Origin: Tamlana sp038148895 | GTDB taxonomy: Bacteria > Bacteroidota > Bacteroidia > Flavobacteriales > Flavobacteriaceae | Length of the DNA: 64,000 nucleotides | Direction: 5' to 3' (one strand) | Assembly (NCBI GenBank): GCA_038148895.1 | Contig: JBBVGQ010000004.1 | In this document: positions 18,476-27,313 of the stretch, piece after piece | How the letters are laid out: every line of letters starts with the position of its first letter | Numbering within the stretch: position 1 is the stretch's first letter | Notes under the pieces: model-generated | Seen by the model: the letters and a program-made list of their open reading frames with translations, nothing else | The model's database searches: none | What the model was told of the DNA's origin: nothing | Program-made: the position numbers and the translations under genes

Positions 18476-19512
18476 ACAATCTTTTCTTCTGAAAACTTTT
18501 CTAAACCAACATGGGTGTTCATTTTTAAATTTTCATAAAATGAACTTTCCAAAAGTTTGTTTAGGGCAAGAGTTAATTGACTTTCGTTCTGATCTTCAAC
18601 CAAAATACCGTTAATTTCATTTTTAATAATTTCTTTTGGGCCACTTTTACAATCAAACGCTATTACCGGAGTTTTTAGGGTTAAAGCTTCCAACAAAACC
18701 ATAGGAAAGCCTTCGGCCTTGCTAGACATAACCAATGCTTTGGCCTTACCAATTAAGGGATAAGGATTCTTTTTAAACGGCATAAGTTTCACAAAATCGC
18801 CCAATTTTAGTTCAGCTACCTGTTTTTCTAAAAACGCTTTTTTATCTCCATCGCCGAGAATAAAAAGTTTTATGTTGGCTTCGTGCAATTTTGAATTGGA
18901 ATAAGCGGCAATCAGTTTGTTAAATTGCTTTATTTTGGTAAGCCGCCCCACCCCAATAATATAATTTTCGTTTAAATCGATTTTTTCAACATCGGGATTT
19001 AAACCCTTTTTTGTGAAGTAATTGTAAATCACATAACCTTGAATCCCTAAAGTTTTGTGCAAATGGTTTTTGATTTCATTGCAAACACATACAAACTTAT
19101 TGTTTTTTACCAGTGGAAGTTTTGCCAACCACGGCCATTTAACATACGAAAACGCATAGCTCAACTTATAGTTATGAATACAATAAATTACCTTACTATT
19201 TTTAAAAACAATTTTTGAAAAAATAAGCTCTTTTAAAAAGACAGAACGCACCCTATGATCGATAATCAAGTCAAAATTTTGGGATTCAAAAAAAAACTTA
19301 AAGGCCTTAAATGCGTTTATTTTACTGGTTTTCGACTTAACTTTACCAAAATTAAACAACTCGCCCTCAAAGGCATAGGTTATTTCATCCTTCATGGAAA
19401 CAAGGTGCACTTTATATCCTTTTCTGGACAAAGAAACAGACATATTTGCGGCAACCCGCTCGGCGCCACCACCGCTTAAACTATCAACCAACAAACATAT
19501 TTTTTTACTCAT
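18439..19512 (-). CDS. Glycosyltransferase family 4
   Basis: The 357-residue enzyme starts MSKKICLLVDSLSGGGAERV, the usual GT4 acceptor-domain opening, and ends with the GT4 donor domain (VGRLTKIKQFNKLI, FILGDGDKKAFLEKQ, SKAEGFPMVLLEAL). The Glu of the EGFPMVLLEAL segment is the catalytic-region residue of this GT-B family. It probably transfers a hexose to a surface glycan. It follows the phosphoethanolamine-transferase-like gene with an 8-base overlap and overlaps the convergent GT2 gene. Confidence 0.88.
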   Translation of the reverse strand: MSKKICLLVDSLSGGGAERVAANMSVSLSRKGYKVHLVSMKDEITYAFEGELFNFGKVKSKTSKINAFKAFKFFFESQNFDLIIDHRVRSVFLKELIFSKIVFKNSKVIYCIHNYKLSYAFSYVKWPWLAKLPLVKNNKFVCVCNEIKNHLHKTLGIQGYVIYNYFTKKGLNPDVEKIDLNENYIIGVGRLTKIKQFNKLIAAYSNSKLHEANIKLFILGDGDKKAFLEKQVAELKLGDFVKLMPFKKNPYPLIGKAKALVMSSKAEGFPMVLLEALTLKTPVIAFDCKSGPKEIIKNEINGILVEDQNESQLTLALNKLLESSFYENLKMNTHVGLEKFSEEKIVQDWINLLENQR

Positions 19513-21043
19513 TTTTGTTCAAAAACTGTTTATCGTAATCTACACCGTTAACAACTATTCTGTTCCGCTCTTTAAATTCCTTACTGAAGATGCTATTGCC
19601 AGCATCAACACCTTTATACTTTACCCCAAATAAATGAAGTGCGCTTTCGTAAAAATGGTCTGCCATAAACTTTCTATTGGGCACATATTCAAAATCATCA
19701 GGTAATTCAAAATCTTTTGACGTCCAAACTAAAAAGGGTATTTCAAACATGTTCTTTTTCAGGTTAGTCTCAACTCTACCAATAAAATCACCATCATCAT
19801 AAACATTTTCACCATGATCGGACAGGTACATCAAAGCTGTTTTTCCACCAACTTTTTCTAAACTTTCTAAAATTGATTTTAGTATAAAATCATTGTACAA
19901 AACGGCGTTATCGTATTGATTTATTATGGTTTGTTTTTTTGATGTTCCTGGTTTATCAAACTTATTGAAACTCTTTGGATATCTCTTATGGTAGTCGAAA
20001 TGCGTACCTATCAACCTCAGAAAAATAACTTTTTTTCCGGGTTCATTTAAAATTTCATAGTAATCTGGGAGTAAAATTTCATCAGTGGAAGTAGTATACT
20101 TCTCTATTTTGTAATTATAAAACTTGAAAAATGTTGAATGAGATGCTATTTGACTAATAGCGTTATCATGATAGCTAATTGGTCTTTGATTGGAAAGCCA
20201 GTATGTGCTGTAACCAGAGGCATTGAAAACACTTACCAAATCCATATTTTCATTATTTTCATGAGAATTACAAATGGATGTAATCATTTTAGGAACGGCC
20301 TTTAAAGTCAATACATCTGTTGAAATAACATTATCATAAATCAACAGACTATCTCTAAAACCACTTAAAAAAGGCGTAGTGTTTCTCCTATACCCGTAAA
20401 GATTCATATGCCCCCGAGTTGTAGATTCTCCCAAAACAATAACCAATACGTCATTTTCTTTAATTACTTCTATATCTTCTCTATCTAAATTGTTAGCCAA
20501 ATTAAAACTGTGCTGCAATTTATAATAACCATAAATACCCCTTACTACATTATGGTAAACATTATTTTCAATAAGACCGGTAAGTTTTAAAAGAACAATA
20601 AGTACCAATCCTAATATCAAACTTACATACTTGTTAATTTTTTCAACCTTCATCATTCTTCTCTTGATATATAAAAAAGAAAGAATCATAAACACAATTG
20701 AAGCTATTATCACCTTATTACCATAGGAATGTACAAACTCTCCAAATTCTGCTTTGGTTGTTTCGATAAGCACATACATATAAGAAGAGGAAAAATTTGC
20801 AGAAACTGCCAAATAAGATGTGGTCTCTAAAATAAAATAAAGCACATAAAGCAATAATAATGTTAATCTATAAAAAAGAAATCTTGAAATATTAAATGCA
20901 AAAGAAATGATTAAAAAAAATATAATATCTTCTAAAATATCAACATAAAAAACGACCTTGATGTCTCCAAAAATTAAAATAAACAAATACTTTAAGAATA
21001 AAGGAATTAATAGGGATATGTAAGGAATTAGACTTTTAAGCAT
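19505..21043 (-). CDS. Phosphoethanolamine transferase-like (CptA/EptA family)
   Basis: The start is taken at 21043 (MLKSLIPYISLL, 512 residues), where the ATG overlaps the stop of the preceding flippase gene; upstream ATGs at 21052 and 21094 are also possible. About five N-terminal membrane helices are followed by a periplasmic alkaline-phosphatase-fold domain with VLGESTTRGHMNLYGYRR (predicted Ser/Thr nucleophile just after Gly-Glu) and the metal-binding YLSDHGENVYDDG. Such enzymes add phosphoethanolamine to lipid A or core sugars, changing charge and peptide resistance. Here it is embedded in glycan genes, so the acceptor may be a glycan. The donor is inferred. Confidence 0.82.
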   Translation of the reverse strand: MLKSLIPYISLLIPLFLKYLFILIFGDIKVVFYVDILEDIIFFLIISFAFNISRFLFYRLTLLLLYVLYFILETTSYLAVSANFSSSYMYVLIETTKAEFGEFVHSYGNKVIIASIVFMILSFLYIKRRMMKVEKINKYVSLILGLVLIVLLKLTGLIENNVYHNVVRGIYGYYKLQHSFNLANNLDREDIEVIKENDVLVIVLGESTTRGHMNLYGYRRNTTPFLSGFRDSLLIYDNVISTDVLTLKAVPKMITSICNSHENNENMDLVSVFNASGYSTYWLSNQRPISYHDNAISQIASHSTFFKFYNYKIEKYTTSTDEILLPDYYEILNEPGKKVIFLRLIGTHFDYHKRYPKSFNKFDKPGTSKKQTIINQYDNAVLYNDFILKSILESLEKVGGKTALMYLSDHGENVYDDGDFIGRVETNLKKNMFEIPFLVWTSKDFELPDDFEYVPNRKFMADHFYESALHLFGVKYKGVDAGNSIFSKEFKERNRIVVNGVDYDKQFLNKNE

Positions 21044-22328
21044 GCTTGCCATCCAAATATTTATTGCGCAATTTAAAAACAAAAAATAAAACAAAAATCA
21101 AATAAAGGAACACACTTAAATTATAAGCATAAAAAACCCCATCAAGATTAAAATTTTCCACAAAACCTATACTTAGCAAGTAAAAAGCTCCGTATAAAAT
21201 AGCATCGGTAAAAAAATAGGCGAACACCATTTTTTTTGCATGAAACTGATAAGCAAACGAAAATGCCAGAATTTTAATAAAATCTCCTATTAATTGTAAA
21301 TAAAAATAGTTACCCAGTTCTAAAAATTGAGGTGTTAAAAAAAATCTAATAATTAAGGACCTCAAAAAAAATAAAGCCATAAAAGCAATTATTGTTAAAG
21401 GTATAAGTGTTTTAAGATACGCCATCATTATTTTATTATAGCCCTGAATTGTTTGGTTTTCTGCTAACTTTGGCAATAGGTAAAGTGTGAACAATGAAGA
21501 AAAAAATATCATGTAAAACATGGAAATTTTGTTCATGGCCTCCCATAAACCAGCAGTTTCCATATCTATACTTTCAATAATTTTATTTCGTATCAACAAA
21601 TAACTCAAACTGATTAAAATAGAAGAGTATACGGCCATCAAAAGATAGGTGGAAATATTTTTAAAAAATGCTATCGAAAGACCGTGTAAACTTTTTAGTG
21701 CCTCAAAAAAAAATATTCTGATCTCCCTAAATAAAAAAGACAAAGCAAAAGTTGAACTTGGCACAAAAAGGCTTGCCATTAAAGCTCCTTTTAGACCATA
21801 TAAGTAAATAAACAAAAATGTTAGAAGTGCATTTAAGATGTTTGAAATACTTACTAAAGTAGTATATAACTTAAACTTCTGTAAGCCATTAACCATATAT
21901 ACAATTAAAAAACTAAATGAAATTAAAGGCATCAAAAAAGCCAGATATTTGAAAATATATGAAAAGCTAGCATCTTTGAGCGTGAATATTGACAACTCTT
22001 CTGAAAAGAAAAGTAGTGGAATAATAATTATGCAACATATAATAAAATTTAAAGTAAAGACATTTGAAACAACAAATTTCAATTTCTGATCATCAGACCT
22101 ATGTTCCGAAACATATTTTATTATGCCACTTTCAAATCCCGTAGAAGTAAAACCCAAAAGCCCTTGCAAGACATTCTTAAAATTACCCACCAAGGCATAA
22201 CCTGAAGGCCCTAAATAAATAGCGGTTACCTTTGAAGCTATAAATGAAGAAACTACTTTAAAAAAAACTATAACACCATTATATGAAATGGTTTTGTAAA
22301 GCTCATTATTTAAAAATTTTTTAAGCAC
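21036..22328 (-). CDS. Wzx-type O-antigen/polysaccharide flippase
   Basis: The 430-residue protein has about 12 membrane segments and the Wzx-type oligosaccharide flippase pattern (MOP superfamily): ALVGNFKNVLQGL near the start and GLWEAMNKISMFYM with SSLFTLYLLPKL in the middle. It moves lipid-linked oligosaccharides to the periplasmic face. It is a paralogue of the next gene downstream in coordinate, with which it shares the same motifs. Both are AT-rich. The substrate is unknown and no polymerase (Wzy) or chain-length regulator is recognisable in the window. Confidence 0.85.
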   Translation of the reverse strand: MLKKFLNNELYKTISYNGVIVFFKVVSSFIASKVTAIYLGPSGYALVGNFKNVLQGLLGFTSTGFESGIIKYVSEHRSDDQKLKFVVSNVFTLNFIICCIIIIPLLFFSEELSIFTLKDASFSYIFKYLAFLMPLISFSFLIVYMVNGLQKFKLYTTLVSISNILNALLTFLFIYLYGLKGALMASLFVPSSTFALSFLFREIRIFFFEALKSLHGLSIAFFKNISTYLLMAVYSSILISLSYLLIRNKIIESIDMETAGLWEAMNKISMFYMIFFSSLFTLYLLPKLAENQTIQGYNKIMMAYLKTLIPLTIIAFMALFFLRSLIIRFFLTPQFLELGNYFYLQLIGDFIKILAFSFAYQFHAKKMVFAYFFTDAILYGAFYLLSIGFVENFNLDGVFYAYNLSVFLYLIFVLFFVFKLRNKYLDGKHA

Positions 22329-23633
22329 TTAAGATTCCTTTTCATTCTCAACTCCAAAAAGCGAACTTCCAAAAATGAGCAAAATAATACCATAATACAT
22401 CACATAACTTACAAAATGTGCTATAACGGCACCCTTGGCACCATCAACCAAGTTGATAAAATAAATGCTGGTGATGTAAAGAATAATTACCAAAAACGCC
22501 TCGGTTAAAACATAATGCCAGAACATTTTTTTAGCTAAAAACTGATAGGCTATTACAATGGACAATACCTTAACAAAATCACCCAATAATTGCCATAAAA
22601 ACAAATCTTCAACAGGTTGAAACTCTTCTGAAAAAATTCCAAGGACAATGTAATGCTTGAAAAAATAAATTAACAACAAACCGACAAGCAAAAAAGGCAC
22701 TATAGTTTTATAAAAACTAAACACTTCTTTTTTAAATTCCTTAGTTGTATCAATTTCGGAAAACCTTGGCAAAAGGTATAATGCAATCAATGAACTAACG
22801 AACATCAGGTAGTATTTAGAAATCCTAGTCATGGCCTCCCAAAACCCAGCATCTTTAAACCCAACATTATTAATGATATAAGAACGAATAGCAATGGCAA
22901 CAAACGGCAACAAAACAGCTGAAAAAACAGCCATTAATGAATATGGCCCTAATTTTTTAAACAAACTTAAACTTACATTCTTGGCTTTAATGAGCGGCAC
23001 CAAACTTCGCCTATTGATAATACCTACTAATGTTATCAAAAATATTAAGGACTCAGCTATCACAACAGATATAAGTGCTCCGTCAATTTTGTTCTGATAG
23101 ATTAACAAAAGAGCAACCGATACACTTAGAATCTGGCCAATAATATTGATTATAATTAAAATTTTATACTTTGAAAAGCCATTCATGATAGAAAACGACA
23201 ACATATTTAAAGCATAAAAAGGAAGAACTATAGCAAATATCTGAATGACGTAGGCATATTTGGTTGATGTTGGAAATATGACATTGTTTATCCAATCTGC
23301 CTTAAAATAGCAAAAAAAAGACACCAATATTGTGAGAACAAATCCGACATAATAGATTGTAGATATGGTTTTGCTTAGTTTGTGTAAATCGTCTTTAAAT
23401 TCGGAAATAAACTTAACGGCTCCTTTATAAAAACCACCTGTGGCAATAGTTTGAAAAGCACTAACAAAATTACGGAGATTGCCAACTAAGGCCAATCCTA
23501 CAGGGCCAATAAACACTGCTATAGCCTTAGATGTTAGTATCCCTGCAATAATTTTAGTTATTACCGAGGCTATTTGCAACGATGCCATTTCTACTAAAAC
23601 CTTGCTATTTATGTAATCAATTAGTTTTTTCAA
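22329..23633 (-). CDS. Wzx-type O-antigen/polysaccharide flippase
   Basis: The 434-residue protein shares the layout of its neighbour: SKAIAVFIGPVGLALVGNLRN at the N-terminus, GFWEAMTRISKYYLMFVSSL and IALYLLPRFSEI in the middle, about 12 membrane helices. It starts the minus-strand glycan operon flippase - flippase - PEtN transferase - GT4, the next gene starting directly at its stop codon. A direct copy of the other flippase is unlikely because identity appears moderate and spread over the whole length. Two flippases suggest two different lipid-linked substrates or a divided role. Confidence 0.85.
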   Translation of the reverse strand: MKKLIDYINSKVLVEMASLQIASVITKIIAGILTSKAIAVFIGPVGLALVGNLRNFVSAFQTIATGGFYKGAVKFISEFKDDLHKLSKTISTIYYVGFVLTILVSFFCYFKADWINNVIFPTSTKYAYVIQIFAIVLPFYALNMLSFSIMNGFSKYKILIIINIIGQILSVSVALLLIYQNKIDGALISVVIAESLIFLITLVGIINRRSLVPLIKAKNVSLSLFKKLGPYSLMAVFSAVLLPFVAIAIRSYIINNVGFKDAGFWEAMTRISKYYLMFVSSLIALYLLPRFSEIDTTKEFKKEVFSFYKTIVPFLLVGLLLIYFFKHYIVLGIFSEEFQPVEDLFLWQLLGDFVKVLSIVIAYQFLAKKMFWHYVLTEAFLVIILYITSIYFINLVDGAKGAVIAHFVSYVMYYGIILLIFGSSLFGVENEKES

Positions 23634-23787
23634 TTAATGTGAAGTTTAACCGTTGCTTTTAAACAATCAAAACAAACAAAATACTCACTAATAACAAAAA
23701 TTTGAGTAGTTTATTATTGCATAGTTTTTAAGGAAACCAAATATACAAAATGATTCTACCTTTCATATTCAATACAGATAAAACAAT

Positions 23788-23805
23788 ATGAAATAAAGAT
23801 TTCAT
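23788..23805 (-). terminator. Hairpin after the PQ-loop-like gene (weak terminator)
   Basis: The arms ATGAAAT (23788-23794) and ATTTCAT (23799-23805) flank AAAG. On the minus strand a T-rich stretch follows. It lies 14 bases past the stop of the small membrane gene. The stem is short and AT-rich, so termination is uncertain. Confidence 0.4.
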
Positions 23806-23818
23806 CGATTATATGCTG

Positions 23819-24052
23819 TTAGGCTTGCTTTTTAACTAGATAATATATGTTAATGCTGAGAATGGCTAAGTTGGTTATAATGATTGGCTTTGATAATGGT
23901 TGAAGCGCAAAGCCATAAAACACGAATAGTAAACACCCTAAAGCATTTACTATTCGTAATTTATCTACAGATTTCATTAAGAATGAAATTAGTACCGTTG
24001 CCATGGCAGCATAACCAACCAACTCTACCCAAGAAATCCACAGAAACTCCAT
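23819..24052 (-). CDS. Small YgjV/PQ-loop-like membrane protein
   Basis: The 77-residue protein has three hydrophobic segments with the order W-VELVGYAAMATVLISF, LRIVNALGCLLFVFYG and a C-terminal ITNLAILSINIYYL. This resembles the YgjV inner-membrane family and PQ-loop/SemiSWEET half-transporters. I cannot assign a substrate. The gene begins 2 bases after the typA stop codon on the same strand, so it is probably co-transcribed with typA, as often seen for small genes without known link. Confidence 0.65.
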   Translation of the reverse strand: MEFLWISWVELVGYAAMATVLISFLMKSVDKLRIVNALGCLLFVFYGFALQPLSKPIIITNLAILSINIYYLVKKQA

Positions 24053-24054
24053 TT

Positions 24055-25854
24055 TTAAATGGATTTATTTCGCTTGCGTTCTACTTCTGTCAAAAAGATT
24101 TTACGAATGCGTAAATGGTTCGGAGTCACCTCAACATATTCATCTTTTTGAATATATTCCAAAGCTTCTTCTAAAGAGAATTTTATGGCAGGAACTATTT
24201 TTGCTTTTTCATCGGCACCAGAAGAACGCACGTTACTCAACTTTTTGGTTTTGGTAACGTTAACAGTCATATCATCGCCACGTGAGTTTTCACCAATAAC
24301 TTGGCCTTCATAAATATCTTCTCCCGGATCGATAAAAAACTTACCTCTTTCCTGTAATTTATCAATGGAATAAGGAATTGCTTGTCCTTTTTCCATCGAA
24401 ACCAAAGAACCATTTTGACGCTCGGGAATTCCTCCTTTCAATGGTTGGTACTCTTTAAAACGATGTGCCATGATGGCTTCACCCGCCGTTGCAGTTAACA
24501 ACTGGTTTCTCAAACCTATAATGCCTCTGGACGGAATAATGAACTGGCAAACCATGCGCTCCCCTTTAGCCTCCATACTGAGCATTTCACCTTTTCTAAG
24601 GGTCACCATTTCAATGGCTTTACCAGAAACCGTTTCGGGCAAATCAATAGTCATTTCCTCTACCGGTTCACATTTTACACCGTCAATTTCTTTAATGATA
24701 ACTTGAGGTTGACCTATTTGAAGTTCGTAGCCTTCTCGGCGCATGGTTTCAATTAAAACCGACAAATGAAGTACCCCACGACCAAATACCATAAACTTAT
24801 CAGCACTACTGGTTTCCTCTACCCTAAGCGCAAGATTTTTTTCCAATTCTTTTGTTAGACGCTCCTTAATGTGTCTGGAGGTTACAAACTTTCCATCCTT
24901 TCCAAAGAACGGCGAATCATTAATAGTAAACAACATGCTCATGGTTGGCTCATCAATAGCAATGGTTTTTAAACCTTCAGGCTTTTCCCAATCGGCCACG
25001 GTATCACCGATTTCAAAATTCTCCAATCCAACAATTGCACAAATATCACCAGCTTGAACTTCATCTACTTTTTTGCGACCTAAACCTTCAAACGTATGAA
25101 CCTCCTTTATTTTAGATTTTACAATGCTGCCATTTCTTTTTACCAAGGAAATATTTTGACCAACCTTTAAAGTGCCTCGAGTAAAACGTCCAATGGCAAT
25201 CCTTCCTGTAAACGATGAAAAATCTAAGGAAGTAATCAGCATTTGAGTGGAACCTTCTTCAATTTTTGGTGATGGAATATGCTCTATCACCATATCCAAC
25301 AAAGGCTCTATATTGCTGGTTTGATTTTGCCAATCGTCGCTCATCCAATTGTTTTTTGCTGAACCGTAAACAGTTGGAAAATCCAATTGCCACTCTTCGG
25401 CTCCCAATTCGAACATTAAATCGAAAACTTTTTCGTGTACTTCATCTGGAGTACAGTTTTCTTTATCAACTTTATTGATTACCACACATGGTTTTAAACC
25501 CAAATCAATAGCTTTTTGAAGCACAAAACGTGTTTGTGGCATCGGCCCTTCAAAGGCATCAACCAACAACAAAACACCATCAGCCATGTTTAAAACACGT
25601 TCTACTTCACCCCCAAAATCGGCGTGCCCAGGAGTGTCAATAATATTAATTTTTGTGTCTTTATATACTACCGAAACGTTTTTTGAAGTAATGGTAATAC
25701 CTCTCTCACGCTCCAAATCGTTGTTATCAAGGATTAAATCGCCTGTATTTTCGTTCTCACGGAATAACTGACAGTGGTACATGATTTTATCAACCAAGGT
25801 AGTTTTACCATGGTCTACGTGTGCAATAATTGCAATATTTTTAATGTTAGCCAT
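24055..25854 (-). CDS. typA: Translational GTPase TypA/BipA
   Basis: The 599-residue protein has the G motifs AHVDHGKTT (11-19), RERGITI, DTPGHADF and NKVDK, and the TypA-specific C-terminal domain (MSMLFTINDSPFFGKDGKF and SRGIIGLRNQLLTATAGEA). It is a ribosome-binding GTPase involved in 50S assembly and growth under stress or cold. It ends next to the small PQ-loop-like gene. A -7 box precedes it, close to the start codon. Length and domain content are standard. Confidence 0.97.
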   Translation of the reverse strand: MANIKNIAIIAHVDHGKTTLVDKIMYHCQLFRENENTGDLILDNNDLERERGITITSKNVSVVYKDTKINIIDTPGHADFGGEVERVLNMADGVLLLVDAFEGPMPQTRFVLQKAIDLGLKPCVVINKVDKENCTPDEVHEKVFDLMFELGAEEWQLDFPTVYGSAKNNWMSDDWQNQTSNIEPLLDMVIEHIPSPKIEEGSTQMLITSLDFSSFTGRIAIGRFTRGTLKVGQNISLVKRNGSIVKSKIKEVHTFEGLGRKKVDEVQAGDICAIVGLENFEIGDTVADWEKPEGLKTIAIDEPTMSMLFTINDSPFFGKDGKFVTSRHIKERLTKELEKNLALRVEETSSADKFMVFGRGVLHLSVLIETMRREGYELQIGQPQVIIKEIDGVKCEPVEEMTIDLPETVSGKAIEMVTLRKGEMLSMEAKGERMVCQFIIPSRGIIGLRNQLLTATAGEAIMAHRFKEYQPLKGGIPERQNGSLVSMEKGQAIPYSIDKLQERGKFFIDPGEDIYEGQVIGENSRGDDMTVNVTKTKKLSNVRSSGADEKAKIVPAIKFSLEEALEYIQKDEYVEVTPNHLRIRKIFLTEVERKRNKSI

Positions 25855-25876
25855 AATGGTGCCTATTTTGAGCGTG

Positions 25877-25884
25877 CAAAGGTA
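25877..25884 (-). promoter_or_regulatory. Predicted -7 box of typA (TACCTTTG)
   Basis: TACCTTTG on the minus strand fits TAnnTTTG and lies 22 bases before the typA ATG. No good -33 element is visible at 19-20 bases, so the call rests on the -7 box alone. Confidence 0.55.
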
Positions 25885-26001
25885 CGTGTTATTTTCATAT
25901 ATAGTTAAAAAATTGTTATAATTAAAAGTTATAATAATTTTAAAAAATAGTTTTCGTTATTTTTATAATGAACTGATTTTCAAATAGCAAAACCCAATTC
26001 T

Positions 26002-26361
26002 ATGTCGTCCTTAATCAATAAATACACAAATTCAATTCCATACCTCTATTTTACAGCGGTTTCCGCTTACTGGTTTACAGTAATTAACAAAGAAGAAGGT
26101 ATAGCTGCTTATCCCATTTTATTATTTGCAATTCCGTTTTTATGGCAAATTGTTAAACCCAACAAAAACCTCAATTTCACCTTGGGAATTACTTTTGTAT
26201 GTATCTCGTCATATCTTATCATAGCATTTTTATCTGATGCCCTTAAGCTAATCTCGTTGTCTTGTATTAATGAGCCGTTACTTTATGGTGGAATACTGGT
26301 TTTTGCAAATTTTGTCATGGCTTTATGGATTATTAGAAATAGTTTAAAAGAAGCCATTTAA
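26002..26361 (+). CDS. Small four-helix membrane protein, unknown function
   Basis: The 119-residue protein is almost wholly hydrophobic with about four membrane helices (PYLYFTAVSAYWFTV, AAYPILLFAIPFLWQI, LGITFVCISSYLIIAFL, LYGGILVFANFVMALW). No family is recognised. It is divergent from typA and lies 32 bases before kdsA on the same strand; kdsA nevertheless appears to have its own -7 box, so co-transcription is uncertain. Confidence 0.72.
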   Translation: MSSLINKYTNSIPYLYFTAVSAYWFTVINKEEGIAAYPILLFAIPFLWQIVKPNKNLNFTLGITFVCISSYLIIAFLSDALKLISLSCINEPLLYGGILVFANFVMALWIIRNSLKEAI

Positions 26362-26373
26362 TATGTAACTTTG
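26343..26373 (+). promoter_or_regulatory. Predicted kdsA promoter
   Basis: TTTA (26343-26346) is followed after 19 bases by TAACTTTG (26366-26373), a close fit to TTTG-N19-TAnnTTTG. The short leader contains a hairpin with arms TTGCTTAA and TTAAGCAA (26374-26393) ending at the kdsA ATG. Confidence 0.6.
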
Positions 26374-26393
26374 TTGCTTAAATTTTTAAGCAA

Positions 26394-27212
26394 ATGAACA
26401 TTTCTGAAGTTCCAAGGATAAAGCACAGCAATTCTAACAATTTCTTTTTATTGTGTGGTCCGTGTGCCATTGAAGGTGAAGACATGGCTCTGCGTATAGC
26501 CGAAAAGGTTGTTGGCATTACTGAGAAGCTTGAAATTCCTTATGTTTTTAAAGGCAGCTTTAAAAAGGCAAACCGCAGCAGAATTGATAGTTTTACGGGC
26601 ATTGGAGATGAGAAAGCTTTAAAAATCCTGAAAAAAGTTTCAGACACCTTCAGCATACCAACCGTTACGGATATCCATGAAATTTCGGATGCTGCCATGG
26701 CGGCAGAATATGTTGATGTGCTTCAAATTCCTGCATTTTTGGTGAGACAAACCGATTTGGTAGTAGCTGCTGCCGAAACGGGGAAAGTGGTCAATTTAAA
26801 AAAAGGGCAATTTATGAGTCCCGAATCCATGAAACATGCAGTTCAAAAAGTAAAGGATGCCGGAAACCACAAAACGTGGATAACCGATCGCGGCACCATG
26901 TTCGGTTACCAAGATATGATTGTTGATTTTCGGGGTATCCCAACCATGCGTAAGTTCGCCCCAACGGTTTTAGATGTTACCCATTCTTTGCAACAGCCAA
27001 ATCAATCGGCCGGGGTTACCGGTGGTAGACCAGATATGATTGAAACCATTGCCAGAGCTGGTGTTGTGAATAAGGTTGATGGATTGTTTATCGAAACCCA
27101 CTTCGATCCAGCCAATGCCAAAAGCGATGGTGCCAATATGCTACATTTGGATAATTTGGAAAAACTGCTAACCAATTTAGTGGCTATTCGAAAAACGATA
27201 AACAAACTGTAA
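26394..27212 (+). CDS. kdsA: 3-deoxy-8-phosphooctulonate (Kdo-8-P) synthase
   Basis: The 272-residue protein catalyses condensation of phosphoenolpyruvate with arabinose-5-phosphate to Kdo-8-phosphate, an early step of LPS inner-core synthesis, in the cytoplasm. Motifs include CGPCAIEGED (21-30), KGSFKKANRSRIDSF, TDIHE, IPAFLVRQTDL and GGRPDMIETIARAG. Cys24 in GPC is the metal ligand of class II (metal-dependent) enzymes; E. coli type class I enzymes have Asn there. So this is predicted to need a divalent metal. Length fits. It has its own promoter and stands alone. Confidence 0.96.
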   Translation: MNISEVPRIKHSNSNNFFLLCGPCAIEGEDMALRIAEKVVGITEKLEIPYVFKGSFKKANRSRIDSFTGIGDEKALKILKKVSDTFSIPTVTDIHEISDAAMAAEYVDVLQIPAFLVRQTDLVVAAAETGKVVNLKKGQFMSPESMKHAVQKVKDAGNHKTWITDRGTMFGYQDMIVDFRGIPTMRKFAPTVLDVTHSLQQPNQSAGVTGGRPDMIETIARAGVVNKVDGLFIETHFDPANAKSDGANMLHLDNLEKLLTNLVAIRKTINKL

Positions 27213-27287
27213 ACCATCAAAGTTTAGATTCTCTAAAGTTTTTAATTTAAAACAACTTTTTTTGTGAAAATTTAAAAAATATTTATT

Positions 27288-27306
27288 TACTTTGTAATTC
27301 AAAGTA
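27288..27306. promoter_or_regulatory. Operator palindrome TACTTTG-N5-CAAAGTA, copy 1
   Basis: A perfect 7-bp inverted repeat with a 5-base spacer lies 7 bases before the ATG of the first gene of the operon. It overlaps a TTACTTTG -7-like element (27287-27294), so a bound protein would block transcription. An identical-arm copy lies at 29082-29100. Confidence 0.7.
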
Positions 27307-27313
27307 CTTTTAT

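Noticed and set aside
21044..21094. Longer start for the PEtN transferase-like gene
   Set aside because: The upstream in-frame codons lie within the end of the flippase gene; the ATG at 21043 with an 8-base overlap is the more usual arrangement, though the alternatives cannot be excluded.
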